Shown here: piece after piece, positions 39,240-47,908 of the stretch | Position numbering within the stretch: position 1 is the first letter of the stretch | Layout: each line of letters opens with the position of its first letter | Assembly (NCBI RefSeq): GCF_003614435.1 | Contig: NZ_CP025546.1 | Coordinates: forward strand, 372,001-436,000 | Direction: 5' to 3' | Length of the DNA stretch: 64,000 bases | From: Mycobacterium paragordonae | GTDB taxonomy: Bacteria > Actinomycetota > Actinomycetes > Mycobacteriales > Mycobacteriaceae | Made by a program: the position numbers and the translations under genes | Notes under the pieces: model-generated | Seen by the model: the letters and a program-made list of their open reading frames with translations, nothing else | The model's database searches: none | Told to the model about the DNA's origin: nothing

Positions 39240-40313
39240 TCAGCGCAGTTTCGGCAGCACGCTGGTGCGGTAGAAATCGATCGCGGTCGTGGGATCTTCC
39301 TGCGGGAAGTGCAGAAACGGCACCGCACCCGCGTCGAGAACCGCTTGCACCGCGTTGATGTGCGCCACCGGGTCGGTGCCGACCGCCCAATTCGCCAGCA
39401 CCCTGTCCGTGGGGTTCGTGTCGGCGGCGCGCTGGATCTCGACGGGGTTGGGTTGATCGACGGCGCCGGCGGTGAATCGCCACAGGGCCGCGGCGCGCGC
39501 AGCCGTCGCGCCATCCCCGACGACGGCGAACAACTCGGCACGTTTGCCCATGGTGGCGGGGTTGCGCCCGGCCTGTTGGGCGCCGGCATCGAAAGCGGCG
39601 AGCAGTTTGGTGTTCTTGATGTCAGCGGCCTGGGCGATCCACCCGTCGCCGTACCGACCGGCCAACGTGGCGCTCTTGGGGCCGCCGGCGGCGACGAAGA
39701 TCGGTGGCGGCTCGGCGGGTACGTCGTACAGCTTCAGCGCATTCGTTTGAAAATACTTGCCCGCAAACGAGATTCGTTGACCACTCCACAGCTGGCGGAT
39801 CAGGCTGATCGCCTCGACCAGCCGGTCGTGGCGTTCGTCATAGTTGCCGTAGGTGTTGGTGGCGGCCTGCTCGTTGAGCCGTTCGCCGGTTCCCAGGCCG
39901 AGGAACACCCGGCCCGGACTCAGGATGGCCAGCGACGCGAACGCCTGTGCCACCGTCGCCGGATGGTAGCGATAGGTCGGGCAGGTCACCCCGGTGCCGA
40001 ACGAGATGCGGCTGGTGCTGTTGCCCACCAGCGCCAGCGTCAGCCACGGAAACATGGAGTGGCCCTGGTTGTCCTGCCACGGCTGGAGATGATCGCTGGC
40101 CCAGACGTATTGGAAACCGGCCTTTTCGGCGGCCTGCGCCTGCGCGACGAGTTGATCGGTGCGGAACTGCTCGTGCGACAGGACGAATCCGACATTGCGC
40201 GGCTGCGCCGGTGCGGGCGCGTCCCGCGATTGGCAACCGGACAGCCCGGTGACGGCGGCCATGCCGGCCCCGGCGGCCAGTTGCGCCATCGCCCGTCTCG
40301 AGATGCCGGTCAT
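39240..40313 (-). CDS. fgd2: F420-dependent hydroxymycolic acid dehydrogenase (Fgd2/fHMAD), Tat lipoprotein
   Basis: A 357-aa LLM-fold F420 enzyme. The N terminus is a twin-arginine signal (SRRAMAQL, Arg6-Arg7) ending in a lipobox LSGC with Cys27, so it is exported folded and anchored in the envelope. The barrel has WASDHLQPW, SFGTGVTCPTYRYHP and FLGLGTGERLNE, typical of F420-dependent glucose-6-phosphate dehydrogenase relatives. The M. tuberculosis homologue oxidises hydroxymycolates to ketomycolates. Its presence suggests keto-mycolate production here too, though the hydroxymycolate methyltransferases are not in this window. Confidence 0.92.
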   Translation of the reverse strand: MTGISRRAMAQLAAGAGMAAVTGLSGCQSRDAPAPAQPRNVGFVLSHEQFRTDQLVAQAQAAEKAGFQYVWASDHLQPWQDNQGHSMFPWLTLALVGNSTSRISFGTGVTCPTYRYHPATVAQAFASLAILSPGRVFLGLGTGERLNEQAATNTYGNYDERHDRLVEAISLIRQLWSGQRISFAGKYFQTNALKLYDVPAEPPPIFVAAGGPKSATLAGRYGDGWIAQAADIKNTKLLAAFDAGAQQAGRNPATMGKRAELFAVVGDGATAARAAALWRFTAGAVDQPNPVEIQRAADTNPTDRVLANWAVGTDPVAHINAVQAVLDAGAVPFLHFPQEDPTTAIDFYRTSVLPKLR

Positions 40314-40398
40314 CGCGTCGGGATACCCTCGCCCCTCGTCATCACACCTTCACTGGACAGGCTGGCGCGCCCAGCGCGACCCACCTACCGTGAGTGGC

Positions 40399-41004
40399 GT
40401 GACTGCACAGGCGCGTCCGGCGCGTAAGGCTGATGTCCGTGAATTGAGCCGCACGCTGGGCCGCGCGTTCTTCGACGATCCGGTCACGATGTGGATCCTG
40501 CCCGACGACGACGCGCGGCGAAAGCACATGGGCCGGGTCTTTGCCACCATGACCCGCCACCACCATCTGCCGCGCGGCGGCGTGGAGGTGGCCTGTGACG
40601 GACCGGGCATCGGTGCGGCCGCGTTGTGGGATCCGCCCAATCAGTGGAAGGAATCGCGCTGGGCGGAACTGGCGCAGCTGCCCACCTTCCTGTGGGCGTT
40701 CGGCACCCGATCCCAGCGCGGGCGGACGCTGCAGGAGATCATGAAACGCGCGCATCCCGAAGAACCGCACTGGTACCTCGCCGTCCTCGGCAGTGACCCG
40801 AGCGTCCGTGGCCAAGGTTTCGGCCAGGTCCTGATGCGGTCCCGGCTGCAACGTTGCGACGCCGAGTACTGTCCCGCCTACCTGGAGTCGTCGAAACCCG
40901 AAAACGTGCCCTACTACGAACGTTTCGGCTTCCGGGTGACCGGAGAGATCACGATTCCCGACGGTGGTCCGACGTTGTGGCCGATGTGGCGCGACCCGCA
41001 GTGA
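40399..41004 (+). CDS. GNAT-family N-acetyltransferase (Rv0133-like)
   Basis: A 201-aa GNAT protein. The acetyl-CoA-binding motif A reads VLGSDPSVRGQGFGQVLM (about 130-147), and the C-terminal PYYERFGFRVTGEI is the usual motif B. GTG 40399 is chosen because it yields the length recalled for Rv0133; GTG 40390 is also in frame. It is divergent from fgd2. The stop overlaps the next gene as GTGA at 41001-41004. The acceptor substrate is unknown. Confidence 0.87.
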   Translation: MTAQARPARKADVRELSRTLGRAFFDDPVTMWILPDDDARRKHMGRVFATMTRHHHLPRGGVEVACDGPGIGAAALWDPPNQWKESRWAELAQLPTFLWAFGTRSQRGRTLQEIMKRAHPEEPHWYLAVLGSDPSVRGQGFGQVLMRSRLQRCDAEYCPAYLESSKPENVPYYERFGFRVTGEITIPDGGPTLWPMWRDPQ

Positions 41005-41762
41005 CCGCGCAGCCGTTCGACGGCAAAACCGCGTTCATCACCGGCGCGGCCGTGGGGCTCGGGCGGGCCTTCGCGCGGGCGCTCACCGCCCGCGGCGCCA
41101 ATGCCGTGATCGCCGAGATCGACGTCGAGGGCGCAAGACGGACGGCCGCCGAGTTGAATGCCGACGGGGCCAAGGCGATCGCGGTCCCCTGCGATGTCGC
41201 CGACGAACACCAGGTTGAGGCCGCGGTGGCGATTTCGCTCCAAACATTCGGCGGCATAGACATTCTCATCAACAACGCCGGTCGGCACCTGATGAAGTAC
41301 AACCAACCGTTCGGCGCGCTGTCCCGGGACGACCTGCGCGGGATGTTCGACGTCAACGTCATGGGCGTGATCAATTGCACTCTGGCATGCCGCGATTCGA
41401 TGCGCGACCGCGGTGGCGGGGTGGTGCTGAACATGTCGTCGACGGCCGGTTACTCCAGCAGCACCCCGTACGGCGTCTCCAAGCTCGCGGTGCGCGGCCT
41501 CACGGTCGCGTTCGCCTCCGAACTCTCGCCGGACCTGATCCGCGTCAACGCGATTGCGCCGGGAATGACCAACACCGAGAGCGCACTCGCCGATGTGCCG
41601 CGGTCCCTGGTCGAGGATTACGTGCACGATCTCCAGCTGGTGCACCGGATCTGCACGATGGACGACGTGGTGGCTGCGATGCTCTACCTGTGTTCGGACC
41701 AGGCGTCGTTTATCACCGGTGAAACCCTGAAAGTCAGCGGTGGGTATCCGCTTTCGGTGTGA
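41001..41762 (+). CDS. SDR family oxidoreductase
   Basis: A 253-aa classical SDR. TGAAVGLGRAFARAL is the cofactor loop, INNAG and NMSSTAGYSS carry the Ser, YGVSKLAVRG is YxxxK, and SGGYPLSV ends the chain. The GTG start overlaps the GNAT stop by 4 nt, so the two are translated together. I do not place an SDR at this position in M. tuberculosis. The substrate is unknown. Confidence 0.85.
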   Translation: MTAQPFDGKTAFITGAAVGLGRAFARALTARGANAVIAEIDVEGARRTAAELNADGAKAIAVPCDVADEHQVEAAVAISLQTFGGIDILINNAGRHLMKYNQPFGALSRDDLRGMFDVNVMGVINCTLACRDSMRDRGGGVVLNMSSTAGYSSSTPYGVSKLAVRGLTVAFASELSPDLIRVNAIAPGMTNTESALADVPRSLVEDYVHDLQLVHRICTMDDVVAAMLYLCSDQASFITGETLKVSGGYPLSV

Positions 41763-41801
41763 GCGGGTTTAGCACCCAGGCCGCTGGGAAATCACCCCGA
41801 T

Positions 41802-42104
41802 ATGGAAACCGGCCCCGGCGACACTCTGGACCCCAGCGAGTCCACCGACTCCGACGAAGTTCGCAATGACGACGGCGACATCGTCGTCGACCCGCCCGAG
41901 GGCTGGAGTGAGGCCGACAAGTTCGGCATGACCGCGCGGGAAGAGCGCGAGGGGGAGTCGCTGGATCAGCGGCTGGCCGAAGAAGAACCGGATGTCATCC
42001 CGGATGTCGAGCCGCCCGACGTGACCCCGGGACGCGCGCACCGCGGCCAGATCGACGGCACGCCGGAAGACGGTGAGTCCCTGTTCGAAGTCGTCGACGA
42101 GTGA
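41802..42104 (+). CDS. DUF5709-type acidic small protein
   Basis: A 100-aa, strongly acidic, low-complexity protein. It has PPEGWSEADKFGMTAREEREGESLDQRLAEEEPD-type sequence in the middle and ends GESLFEVVDE. The GWSEADKFG...ESLDQRLAEE pattern is that of the DUF5709 family, widespread in actinobacteria and of unknown function. It is probably intrinsically disordered. It is convergent with the TetR gene, whose stop codon begins at the very next base. Confidence 0.75.
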   Translation: METGPGDTLDPSESTDSDEVRNDDGDIVVDPPEGWSEADKFGMTAREEREGESLDQRLAEEEPDVIPDVEPPDVTPGRAHRGQIDGTPEDGESLFEVVDE

Positions 42105-42791
42105 TCAGGGTTCGCTCTTCCACGACGCGACGCCGATTGTGATCATGCGGAGCTGTTTAACCGCGATCCGGTGAATCTCCTCGAGCGCCTCCGCGCTCTG
42201 GGCGTCTTCAATGGCCTCGGCGGTGACGATCATCGCGTTGACGAAAAGACTCGCCAGCACGTTGAGGTCCTCGGTGCTCCACTCGTTCAACCGGGGGAAG
42301 CGCGCCAGGTCGGTGGCCAGTTCCGAGACGATCAGCCGGATCTCGGTGCGGATGGCGTAGCGCAGCACGGACACCCCGGTGGAGCGTTCGCGGGAGATGA
42401 AGCGCCAGTGCTCGCGCTGGTCGGCGACGCTGCCGATCAGGATTTCCACCGACGACTCGATGACCCGACTCGGGTCGAGCTTGCCGGCACGGGCACCCCG
42501 CAGGGTGTCGCGCAGGCTGCGGAAGGATTCGTCGATCAGCACCAGGCCGAGAGCCTCCATCGACTCGAAGTGCCGGTAGAAGGCCGCGGGCACGATCCCT
42601 GCTTCGCGGGTCACCTCGCGCAGGCTCAGATTGCTGAAACTACGGTCATTGAGCGCCTTCAGCGCCGCGGCGATGATCGCCCGCCGGGTCGCTTCCTTGC
42701 GTTCCTCACGCGAGGGCGTGTCACGGGTGCTTTCGCGGGCCCGTTCCCGGCTCGACCGCCGCGGGTGTGAGCTAGGAGTACGACTGTTCAC
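42105..42791 (-). CDS. TetR-family regulator, FabR/DesT-like, of the desaturase operon
   Basis: A 228-aa repressor. A basic disordered leader (about 1-30) precedes the HTH, ATRRAIIAAALKAL to LREVTREAGIVPAAFYRHFESMEALG, in which GIVPAAFYRHF is the recognition helix. The C-terminal ligand domain would bind acyl-CoA if it works like FabR or DesT. It is divergent from the ferredoxin reductase/DesA3 operon. Two near-identical 18-bp sites lie between them, one covering its own GTG start (42789-42791). It therefore probably represses both itself and desaturation. GTG 42791 is chosen over an upstream in-frame start at 42833 that would cross the operator. Confidence 0.87.
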   Translation of the reverse strand: MNSRTPSSHPRRSSRERARESTRDTPSREERKEATRRAIIAAALKALNDRSFSNLSLREVTREAGIVPAAFYRHFESMEALGLVLIDESFRSLRDTLRGARAGKLDPSRVIESSVEILIGSVADQREHWRFISRERSTGVSVLRYAIRTEIRLIVSELATDLARFPRLNEWSTEDLNVLASLFVNAMIVTAEAIEDAQSAEALEEIHRIAVKQLRMITIGVASWKSEP

Positions 42792-42870
42792 TATGTGAAC
42801 CGTAACACAGAATGGGTGAAAACCCTTGACCACCTGCGCCGATCGATGTCACGGTGTACACATGTTCACT
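42775..42870. promoter_or_regulatory. Two FabR/DesT-like operators between TetR and desaturase genes
   Basis: GGAGTACGACTGTTCACT (42775-42792) and GGTGTACACATGTTCACT (42853-42870) agree at 14 of 18 positions. They have the GTxxAC-N4-GTTCAC geometry I associate with FabR and DesT sites. The first covers the regulator start codon. The second covers the ATG of the reductase gene (42862). Site 1 also extends into a perfect GTTCAC-TAT-GTGAAC palindrome (42786-42800). Centres are 78 bp apart. Confidence 0.65.
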
Positions 42871-43947
42871 CAAACTTTCACTCGGACGATCGCCAAGCGA
42901 GTCCTGAGTTCCGACCTCGTTGATCTGCTCACCGGGCCGCACGGCGTCGACCGGTACACCGAGCTGGTAACGCCGACGTGGACCTCCGGCGAGGCCCGCG
43001 CCAAGGTGGTCGACGTGCGGCGGACCACGCCGCGCAGCGTCACCCTGACGCTTGCACCGAACGACGCGTTCACCGAGCGTTACCGCGCCCGGGCCGGCCA
43101 GTTCGTCAACGTGACCGTCGAGATCGACGGCCGAATGCACTCGCGGTGCTACTCCCCGGCCAACGTGGAAGGCAGCGCCGAGATCGAGCTGACCATCGGT
43201 GTCCACGACGGCGGTCTGGTGTCGAGCTACCTGTACGAGCGGGCACGCCGCGGCATGGTGGTCGGCCTGGACGGGGTCGGTGGGGACTTCGTCCTGCCGG
43301 AGCGGCTGCCCCGGCGCATCCTATTCATTTCCGGTGGCAGCGGAATCACTCCCGTGATGTCGATGCTGCGCACCCTGGTCGCGCGGGGACACGTAGGCGA
43401 CAAGGGACGCGAAATCGCGTTCGTGCACTACGCCCGCACCCCCGAGGAAGCGTGCTACCGCGAGGAACTGGCGGCGATGCGCGGAGTTCGGGTATTGCAC
43501 GGGTTCACCCGTTCGGGTTCGGGTGACCTTCAAGGCCGTTTCGGCGCCGAGCATCTGGCCGCCGCGATGGAGGCTCCCGACGCGGTGTTCGTCTGCGGGC
43601 CCGACGCTTTGGTCGAGGCTGTCGCGGGCCTCTGTGAAAATGTGTTCACCGAAAGTTTCGTCCCACCGGTGTTCGCGCCGCCGGCCAATCCCACGGGTGG
43701 CCGGGTCGCCTTCGCGGACAGCAAGGTCGAGGTCACCGACGACGGTCGCTCGCTGTTGGAGCAGGCCGAGGCGGCCGGGCTCAAGCCGCAGAACGGATGC
43801 CGGATGGGCATCTGCCACACCTGCACGCGCCGCAAGACTTCCGGCACCGTGCGCAATCTGGTCACCGGCGCCGTCTCCACCACCCCCGACGAGGACGTGC
43901 AGATCTGCGTCAGCGTTCCGGTCGGCGACGTCGATATCGCCCTCTAG
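42862..43947 (+). CDS. Ferredoxin reductase (FNR domain plus C-terminal 2Fe-2S), electron donor to DesA3 (Rv3230c-like)
   Basis: A 361-aa single-chain electron transfer protein. The FAD/NAD part has RCYSPANVEGSAEIELTI (FAD), FISGGSGITPVMSML (NAD) and VFVCGPDALVEA. The C-terminal plant-type ferredoxin domain has CRMGICHTC and a later Cys in DEDVQICVS, giving a Cx4Cx2C plus distal Cys cluster. In M. tuberculosis Rv3230c delivers electrons to the membrane desaturase DesA3; here the two genes are adjacent in the same order. The start at ATG 42862 lies inside the second operator. Confidence 0.92.
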   Translation: MFTQTFTRTIAKRVLSSDLVDLLTGPHGVDRYTELVTPTWTSGEARAKVVDVRRTTPRSVTLTLAPNDAFTERYRARAGQFVNVTVEIDGRMHSRCYSPANVEGSAEIELTIGVHDGGLVSSYLYERARRGMVVGLDGVGGDFVLPERLPRRILFISGGSGITPVMSMLRTLVARGHVGDKGREIAFVHYARTPEEACYREELAAMRGVRVLHGFTRSGSGDLQGRFGAEHLAAAMEAPDAVFVCGPDALVEAVAGLCENVFTESFVPPVFAPPANPTGGRVAFADSKVEVTDDGRSLLEQAEAAGLKPQNGCRMGICHTCTRRKTSGTVRNLVTGAVSTTPDEDVQICVSVPVGDVDIAL

Positions 43948-43985
43948 CAGCCCTTTAACCACCACACACTTCAAGGAGGAAAGCC

Positions 43986-45095
43986 ATGTCACAGAACAAG
44001 ATCACGCTGACCAAGGAGCAGGCCGACGCCTTCGGCCGCGAGCTCGACGCCATCAGGGAACGCGAGATGGCCGATCTCGGCGAGGAGGACGCCGAATACA
44101 TCCGCCGCATGATCAAGATCCAGCGTGGGCTGGAAGTCGGTGGGCGTGCCCTGCTGTTCCTGCCGCCGGCCTGGTTGCTGGGTACCGGGATGCTCGGCAT
44201 CGCGAAGATCATGGACAACATGGAGATCGGCCACAACATCATGCACGGCCAGTACGACTGGATGCGTGACCCGACCATCTCCGGCCGCGACTTCGAGTGG
44301 GACACCGCCTGCCCGGCCGACCAGTGGCGACACTCGCACAACTACATGCACCACACCCACACCAACATCGTCGGGATGGACCGTGACATCGGCTACGGCA
44401 TCCTGCGGATGAGCGAGGACCAGCGCTGGACGCCGTACTTCCTGGGCAACCCGGTCTACGCGTTCCTGCTGATGGTGCTGTTCCAGTACGGTGTGGCGCT
44501 GCACGAGCTGGAAACCGAACGGATCCGCTCCGGTGAGATCAGCCTGCGCGACAAGCGCGACACCCTGAAGGAGATCTGGAAGAAGACGCGCCGCCAGTCG
44601 CTCAAGGATTACGTCGCCTTCCCGTTGCTGGCCGGCCCGTTCGCGCCGTTCGTCTTCACCGGCAACCTCACCGCCAACCTGATGCGCAACGTGTGGTCGT
44701 ACATGATCATCTTCTGCGGCCACTTCCCGGACGGCACCCAGGAATTCACCATCGAGGAGACGAAGGACGAGACGCGCGGCCAGTGGTACTTCCGCCAGGT
44801 GCTCGGATCGGCCAACCTGACCGGGGGCAACATCTTCCATGTGCTGTCCGGCAACCTGTCGCACCAGATCGAGCACCACCTGTTCCCGGACATGCCGGCG
44901 CGTCGGTACCCGAAGATCGCGCCCGAGGTCCAGGAAATCTGCGAGCGCTACGGCATTCCGTACAACAAGGGGCCGTTGCTCAAGCAGTTCGGCACCGTGG
45001 TTCGCAAGATCATCCGGCTCAGCGTCCCGGATTCGTGGGGGCGCAAGGCCAAGGCCGAGCCGAAGGCTGCTGAAAAGGAGCTGATCGCCGCCTAA
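43986..45095 (+). CDS. desA3: Membrane acyl-CoA delta-9 desaturase DesA3-like
   Basis: A 369-aa di-iron desaturase. Three histidine boxes are visible: HNIMH (His83/His87), HSHNYMHHTH at about 116-125, and SHQIEHHLFPD near 295. Hydrophobic stretches around 55-75, 145-160 and 210-235 would form the membrane hairpins. It makes oleoyl-type acyl-CoA for membrane lipids. AAGGAGG precedes the ATG. It follows the reductase by 38 nt and should be co-transcribed under the TetR operator. In M. tuberculosis the homologous pair is at Rv3229c-Rv3230c, so this placement is a rearrangement or a second copy. Confidence 0.93.
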   Translation: MSQNKITLTKEQADAFGRELDAIREREMADLGEEDAEYIRRMIKIQRGLEVGGRALLFLPPAWLLGTGMLGIAKIMDNMEIGHNIMHGQYDWMRDPTISGRDFEWDTACPADQWRHSHNYMHHTHTNIVGMDRDIGYGILRMSEDQRWTPYFLGNPVYAFLLMVLFQYGVALHELETERIRSGEISLRDKRDTLKEIWKKTRRQSLKDYVAFPLLAGPFAPFVFTGNLTANLMRNVWSYMIIFCGHFPDGTQEFTIEETKDETRGQWYFRQVLGSANLTGGNIFHVLSGNLSHQIEHHLFPDMPARRYPKIAPEVQEICERYGIPYNKGPLLKQFGTVVRKIIRLSVPDSWGRKAKAEPKAAEKELIAA

Positions 45096-45167
45096 CCTGA
45101 TCCGCTCAACCGAAGCCCGGGGCTCGAGGAATCGATGCTCCGAGCTTTCGGGTGGAGAATGGGCCGA

Positions 45168-45683
45168 ATGGAGTGGACCGGTGCGCGATATTCGGACAAA
45201 CCGACGGTGGAATCGTGGACCTGGGTCGACGCCGAACCCCAGCGAGTGTGGAGTTTGGTCTCCGACATCGAGTTGATGCCGACGCTGAGCAACGAACTGC
45301 AATCCGTGGCGTGGCTGGACGGAGTCAGCGAGCCCCGGGTCGGCGCCCGGTTCGTCGGGCACAACGAACATGATGCTTTCGGACGCTGGACCACCACTTC
45401 GCACATCGTTGCTTTTGACCGCCCCCGCGAATTCGCCTGGGCCGTCGGTGAACCCGAATATCCCGCGGCGACCTGGCGGTTTCGGCTGACACCGCGCGAC
45501 GGCGGCACCGTGCTCTCGTTCTGGACGCAGATGGGCCCGGGCCGCTCCGGACTGTCCAACGCCATCGATGCGATGCCGGACAAGGAACAGAAGATCGTCT
45601 TCGTCCGGATGCGGGAGTTCGAGGCCGCGATCGACAAGACCCTGGCCGCGATCAAGAGGCTGGCCGAGCACGGGGTGCGGTGA
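45168..45683 (+). CDS. SRPBCC-fold (polyketide cyclase/START-like) protein
   Basis: A 171-aa protein from ATG 45168. VDAEPQRVWSLVSDIELMP near the start and a C-terminal amphipathic helix (FVRMREFEAAIDKTLAAIKRLAEHG) are typical of the SRPBCC lipid/hydrophobic-ligand-binding fold. No catalytic motif is evident. The stop overlaps the start of the LLM gene, so the two are coupled. Earlier in-frame starts (45135) lack support. Its role may be to bind or present the substrate of the adjacent oxidoreductase; this is inference. Confidence 0.75.
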   Translation: MEWTGARYSDKPTVESWTWVDAEPQRVWSLVSDIELMPTLSNELQSVAWLDGVSEPRVGARFVGHNEHDAFGRWTTTSHIVAFDRPREFAWAVGEPEYPAATWRFRLTPRDGGTVLSFWTQMGPGRSGLSNAIDAMPDKEQKIVFVRMREFEAAIDKTLAAIKRLAEHGVR

Positions 45684-46735
45684 TGCGCACCGCGACCACG
45701 GTCGAATTGTCCGCTTCCCAAACCGCGCACGCGGCCGAAACCGTCGAGTTCGTGGTCGAGGCCGAGCGGCTCGGCCTGGACATGTGCTGGGTCGCCGAGG
45801 CGTGGGGAGCCGACGCCCCGTCGGCGCTGGGCTATCTCGCCGCACGCACCGACGAGATGCTCCTCGGTTCCGGCATCATCCAGGTCGGTACCCGGTCGCC
45901 GGTGTTGGTCGCGCAGACGGCGATCACCTTGTCCAACCTGTCCGGGGGCCGCTTCCTGCTCGGCCTGGGCGCCTCGGGACCCCAGGTCATGGAGGGCCTG
46001 CACGGCATCGCATTCGACCGTCCGTTGTCCCGCATCCGCGAGACCGTCGAGATCGTGCGGCAGGTCTTCGAGGGCGGCAAAATCTCCTATTCCGGCAGGG
46101 AATTCCAGATCCCGCGACCGGGCGGCGAGTCGAGACCGATGCGGTTGTCGACCCGGCCCGAGCATCCGATCCCGATCTACCTGGCCACCCTGTCGCCGGC
46201 CATGCTGCGACTCACCGGTCAACTCGCCGACGGCTGGTTGGGCACCAGCTTCGTCCCCGAGGGCGCGGACCAGGCCTACTTCGCCCACCTGGACGAGGGC
46301 CTGGCCGCATCCGGTCGCGCCCGTGCCGACCTCGACATCTGTCAGGGCGCCGAGGTCGCGTTCGCCCCGGACGAAGACGCGTTGCGCGAGATGGTGGCCG
46401 GACGCAAAACGGAACTGGCGTTCAGCCTCGGCGGCATGGGTTCGGCCAGCACCAACTTCTACAACCGGGCTTATGCCCGGCAGGGCTGGAGCGAGGTGGC
46501 CGCCGCGGTGCGGGAACGCTGGCAGACCGGCGACCGGCCGGGGGCTGCGGCGCTGATCACCGACGAGATGGTGTTGGCCACCACGCTGATCGGCACCGAG
46601 GAGATGGTGCGCGACCGGCTTGCGGTGTGGCGCAATGCCGGTGTGAACACCGTGCGGCTGTACCCGGCCGGCGAGACGCTGGGCGAAAAGCTCGAGACGC
46701 TGGGCCGGGCGATCGAGTTGGTACGCGCCACGTAG
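45683..46735 (+). CDS. F420/flavin-dependent LLM-class oxidoreductase
   Basis: A 350-aa luciferase-fold protein. ERLGLDMCWVAEAWGADAPS, IIQVGTRSP, GGRFLLGLGASGPQVMEG and LADGWLGTSFVPEG are the standard LLM markers of F420-dependent mycobacterial enzymes. GTG 45680 is an alternative start. It is coupled to the SRPBCC gene by overlap. It is followed by a dispersed palindrome and the convergent DUF1214 gene. The reaction is unknown. Confidence 0.85.
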   Translation: MRTATTVELSASQTAHAAETVEFVVEAERLGLDMCWVAEAWGADAPSALGYLAARTDEMLLGSGIIQVGTRSPVLVAQTAITLSNLSGGRFLLGLGASGPQVMEGLHGIAFDRPLSRIRETVEIVRQVFEGGKISYSGREFQIPRPGGESRPMRLSTRPEHPIPIYLATLSPAMLRLTGQLADGWLGTSFVPEGADQAYFAHLDEGLAASGRARADLDICQGAEVAFAPDEDALREMVAGRKTELAFSLGGMGSASTNFYNRAYARQGWSEVAAAVRERWQTGDRPGAAALITDEMVLATTLIGTEEMVRDRLAVWRNAGVNTVRLYPAGETLGEKLETLGRAIELVRAT

Positions 46736-46797
46736 CGTCGAACGTGAACTGAGGGCGCGGTTTTCGCGATTTTCCCGCCACCATGTCACGCTCGGCG
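46736..46797. repeat. Dispersed long palindrome, copy 1
   Basis: The left arm CGTCGAACGTGA and right arm TCACGCTCGGCG enclose a centre containing GCGGTTTTCGCGATTTTCC. It resembles the element at 59624-59688 (GCCGAGCGTGAACT...AGTTCACGTTCGGC). Both sit between convergent genes, here the LLM and DUF1214 genes. It probably serves as a bidirectional terminator. Confidence 0.6.
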
Positions 46798-46801
46798 AGG
46801 G

Positions 46802-47908
46802 TTAAGCGGGCGCGGTCGGCGCCTCCGCCACCTTGACCAACTGAACCTCCGGACGCGCGGGCACCGAGTCGGCGAGGAACCAGCGGAACGCGAGATTCCC
46901 ACGCGGGTAGCCCAGTGTCGTCAGCGAATTCGGGTGCGGCGTCGCGGCAGCGGACAACACGATCGTCACCGACCCGTCACTGTTCGGAACCGCGCTGTGC
47001 CCGTTGACCGAACAACGTGCATCGACCGGTCCGTAGGTGGCCATGAACTGGTTCCACACCACCATGTTCCAGAACCGGCACGACGGCGGTCGGTGCGTGA
47101 TGACCAGCGCCTCGTCTTCGTCCAGCACGAAGCTGCCGTAGGCGTAGCATGCGTCGCGGGCCGACCAGCCGAAGTTGGCGTCGGGGACCTGGTAGGGCTC
47201 CGCGAATTCGTTTGCGGCATGGGCGACTTCGTGCCCGAGTGCATGAGCGTCGTCGGCGCGGGTCCCGACCGGCAGCGGCACGATGGCGAACATGGTGCGC
47301 AACCAGGCGGTCGCCGCGCGCAGCCTGGCCGCGGTCTCGGAGTCGCCGTGCCGGATCGGGTCCGGCTCATCGAGTGCCTCGATATTCCAGACGACGGGGC
47401 GGCCGGTCAGCGGGTCCGCCTGGTAGTCGCGCGTCATCAGTGCGGCAGCGTCCGGCGTCGGCGGGAACTCGAAGGAGAAGTTGCCGTCGGCGTCGATCTC
47501 GAGGTCGGTGTCGCGGACGATCGCGACCACCCGGTCCGACCAGGCTCCTGGTGAGGGTTCGTTGTACGCCGTCACCGAAAAGTACACGCTGTCACCCTTA
47601 TTGCCGCTGATGCGGTAGCGGCGACTCGGGTCAACCGGGCACATGTAGTAGTAGGCGTCGGTGTTGTCGCCGCCCCACCGGCGATCGCGCCGGAACGGCG
47701 TGTTCACCGCGACGAACTGGGGACGACCGGGCTCGGTGAACAGGTAGCTGTCGAGTGCCACGCCGAGGGTGGCGCCGAGCATGCGGTAGCCATCGCCGAC
47801 GTGCCGGTCGTCGGTCACCGCGCGATCGCCTTCGAGAAATGAACGGTCGAGTTCGCCCAGGGCACTGAGCAATTGACGCCAGGCTGCCGTCGATTCGTGC
47901 GTCGTCAT
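46802..47908 (-). CDS. DUF1214 domain-containing protein
   Basis: A 368-aa protein. Its C-terminal DUF1214 domain shows FGWSARDACYAYGSFVLDEDEALVI, CRFWNMVVWNQFMATY and RGNLAFRWFLAD. The N-terminal half has FVAVNTPFRRDRRWGGDNTDAYYYM and RYRISGNKGDSVYFSVTAY. DUF1254/DUF1214 proteins are common in mycobacteria and have no settled function. There is no signal peptide. The start overlaps the upstream TetR stop by 4 nt, so that regulator probably controls it. Confidence 0.8.
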   Translation of the reverse strand: MTTHESTAAWRQLLSALGELDRSFLEGDRAVTDDRHVGDGYRMLGATLGVALDSYLFTEPGRPQFVAVNTPFRRDRRWGGDNTDAYYYMCPVDPSRRYRISGNKGDSVYFSVTAYNEPSPGAWSDRVVAIVRDTDLEIDADGNFSFEFPPTPDAAALMTRDYQADPLTGRPVVWNIEALDEPDPIRHGDSETAARLRAATAWLRTMFAIVPLPVGTRADDAHALGHEVAHAANEFAEPYQVPDANFGWSARDACYAYGSFVLDEDEALVITHRPPSCRFWNMVVWNQFMATYGPVDARCSVNGHSAVPNSDGSVTIVLSAAATPHPNSLTTLGYPRGNLAFRWFLADSVPARPEVQLVKVAEAPTAPA

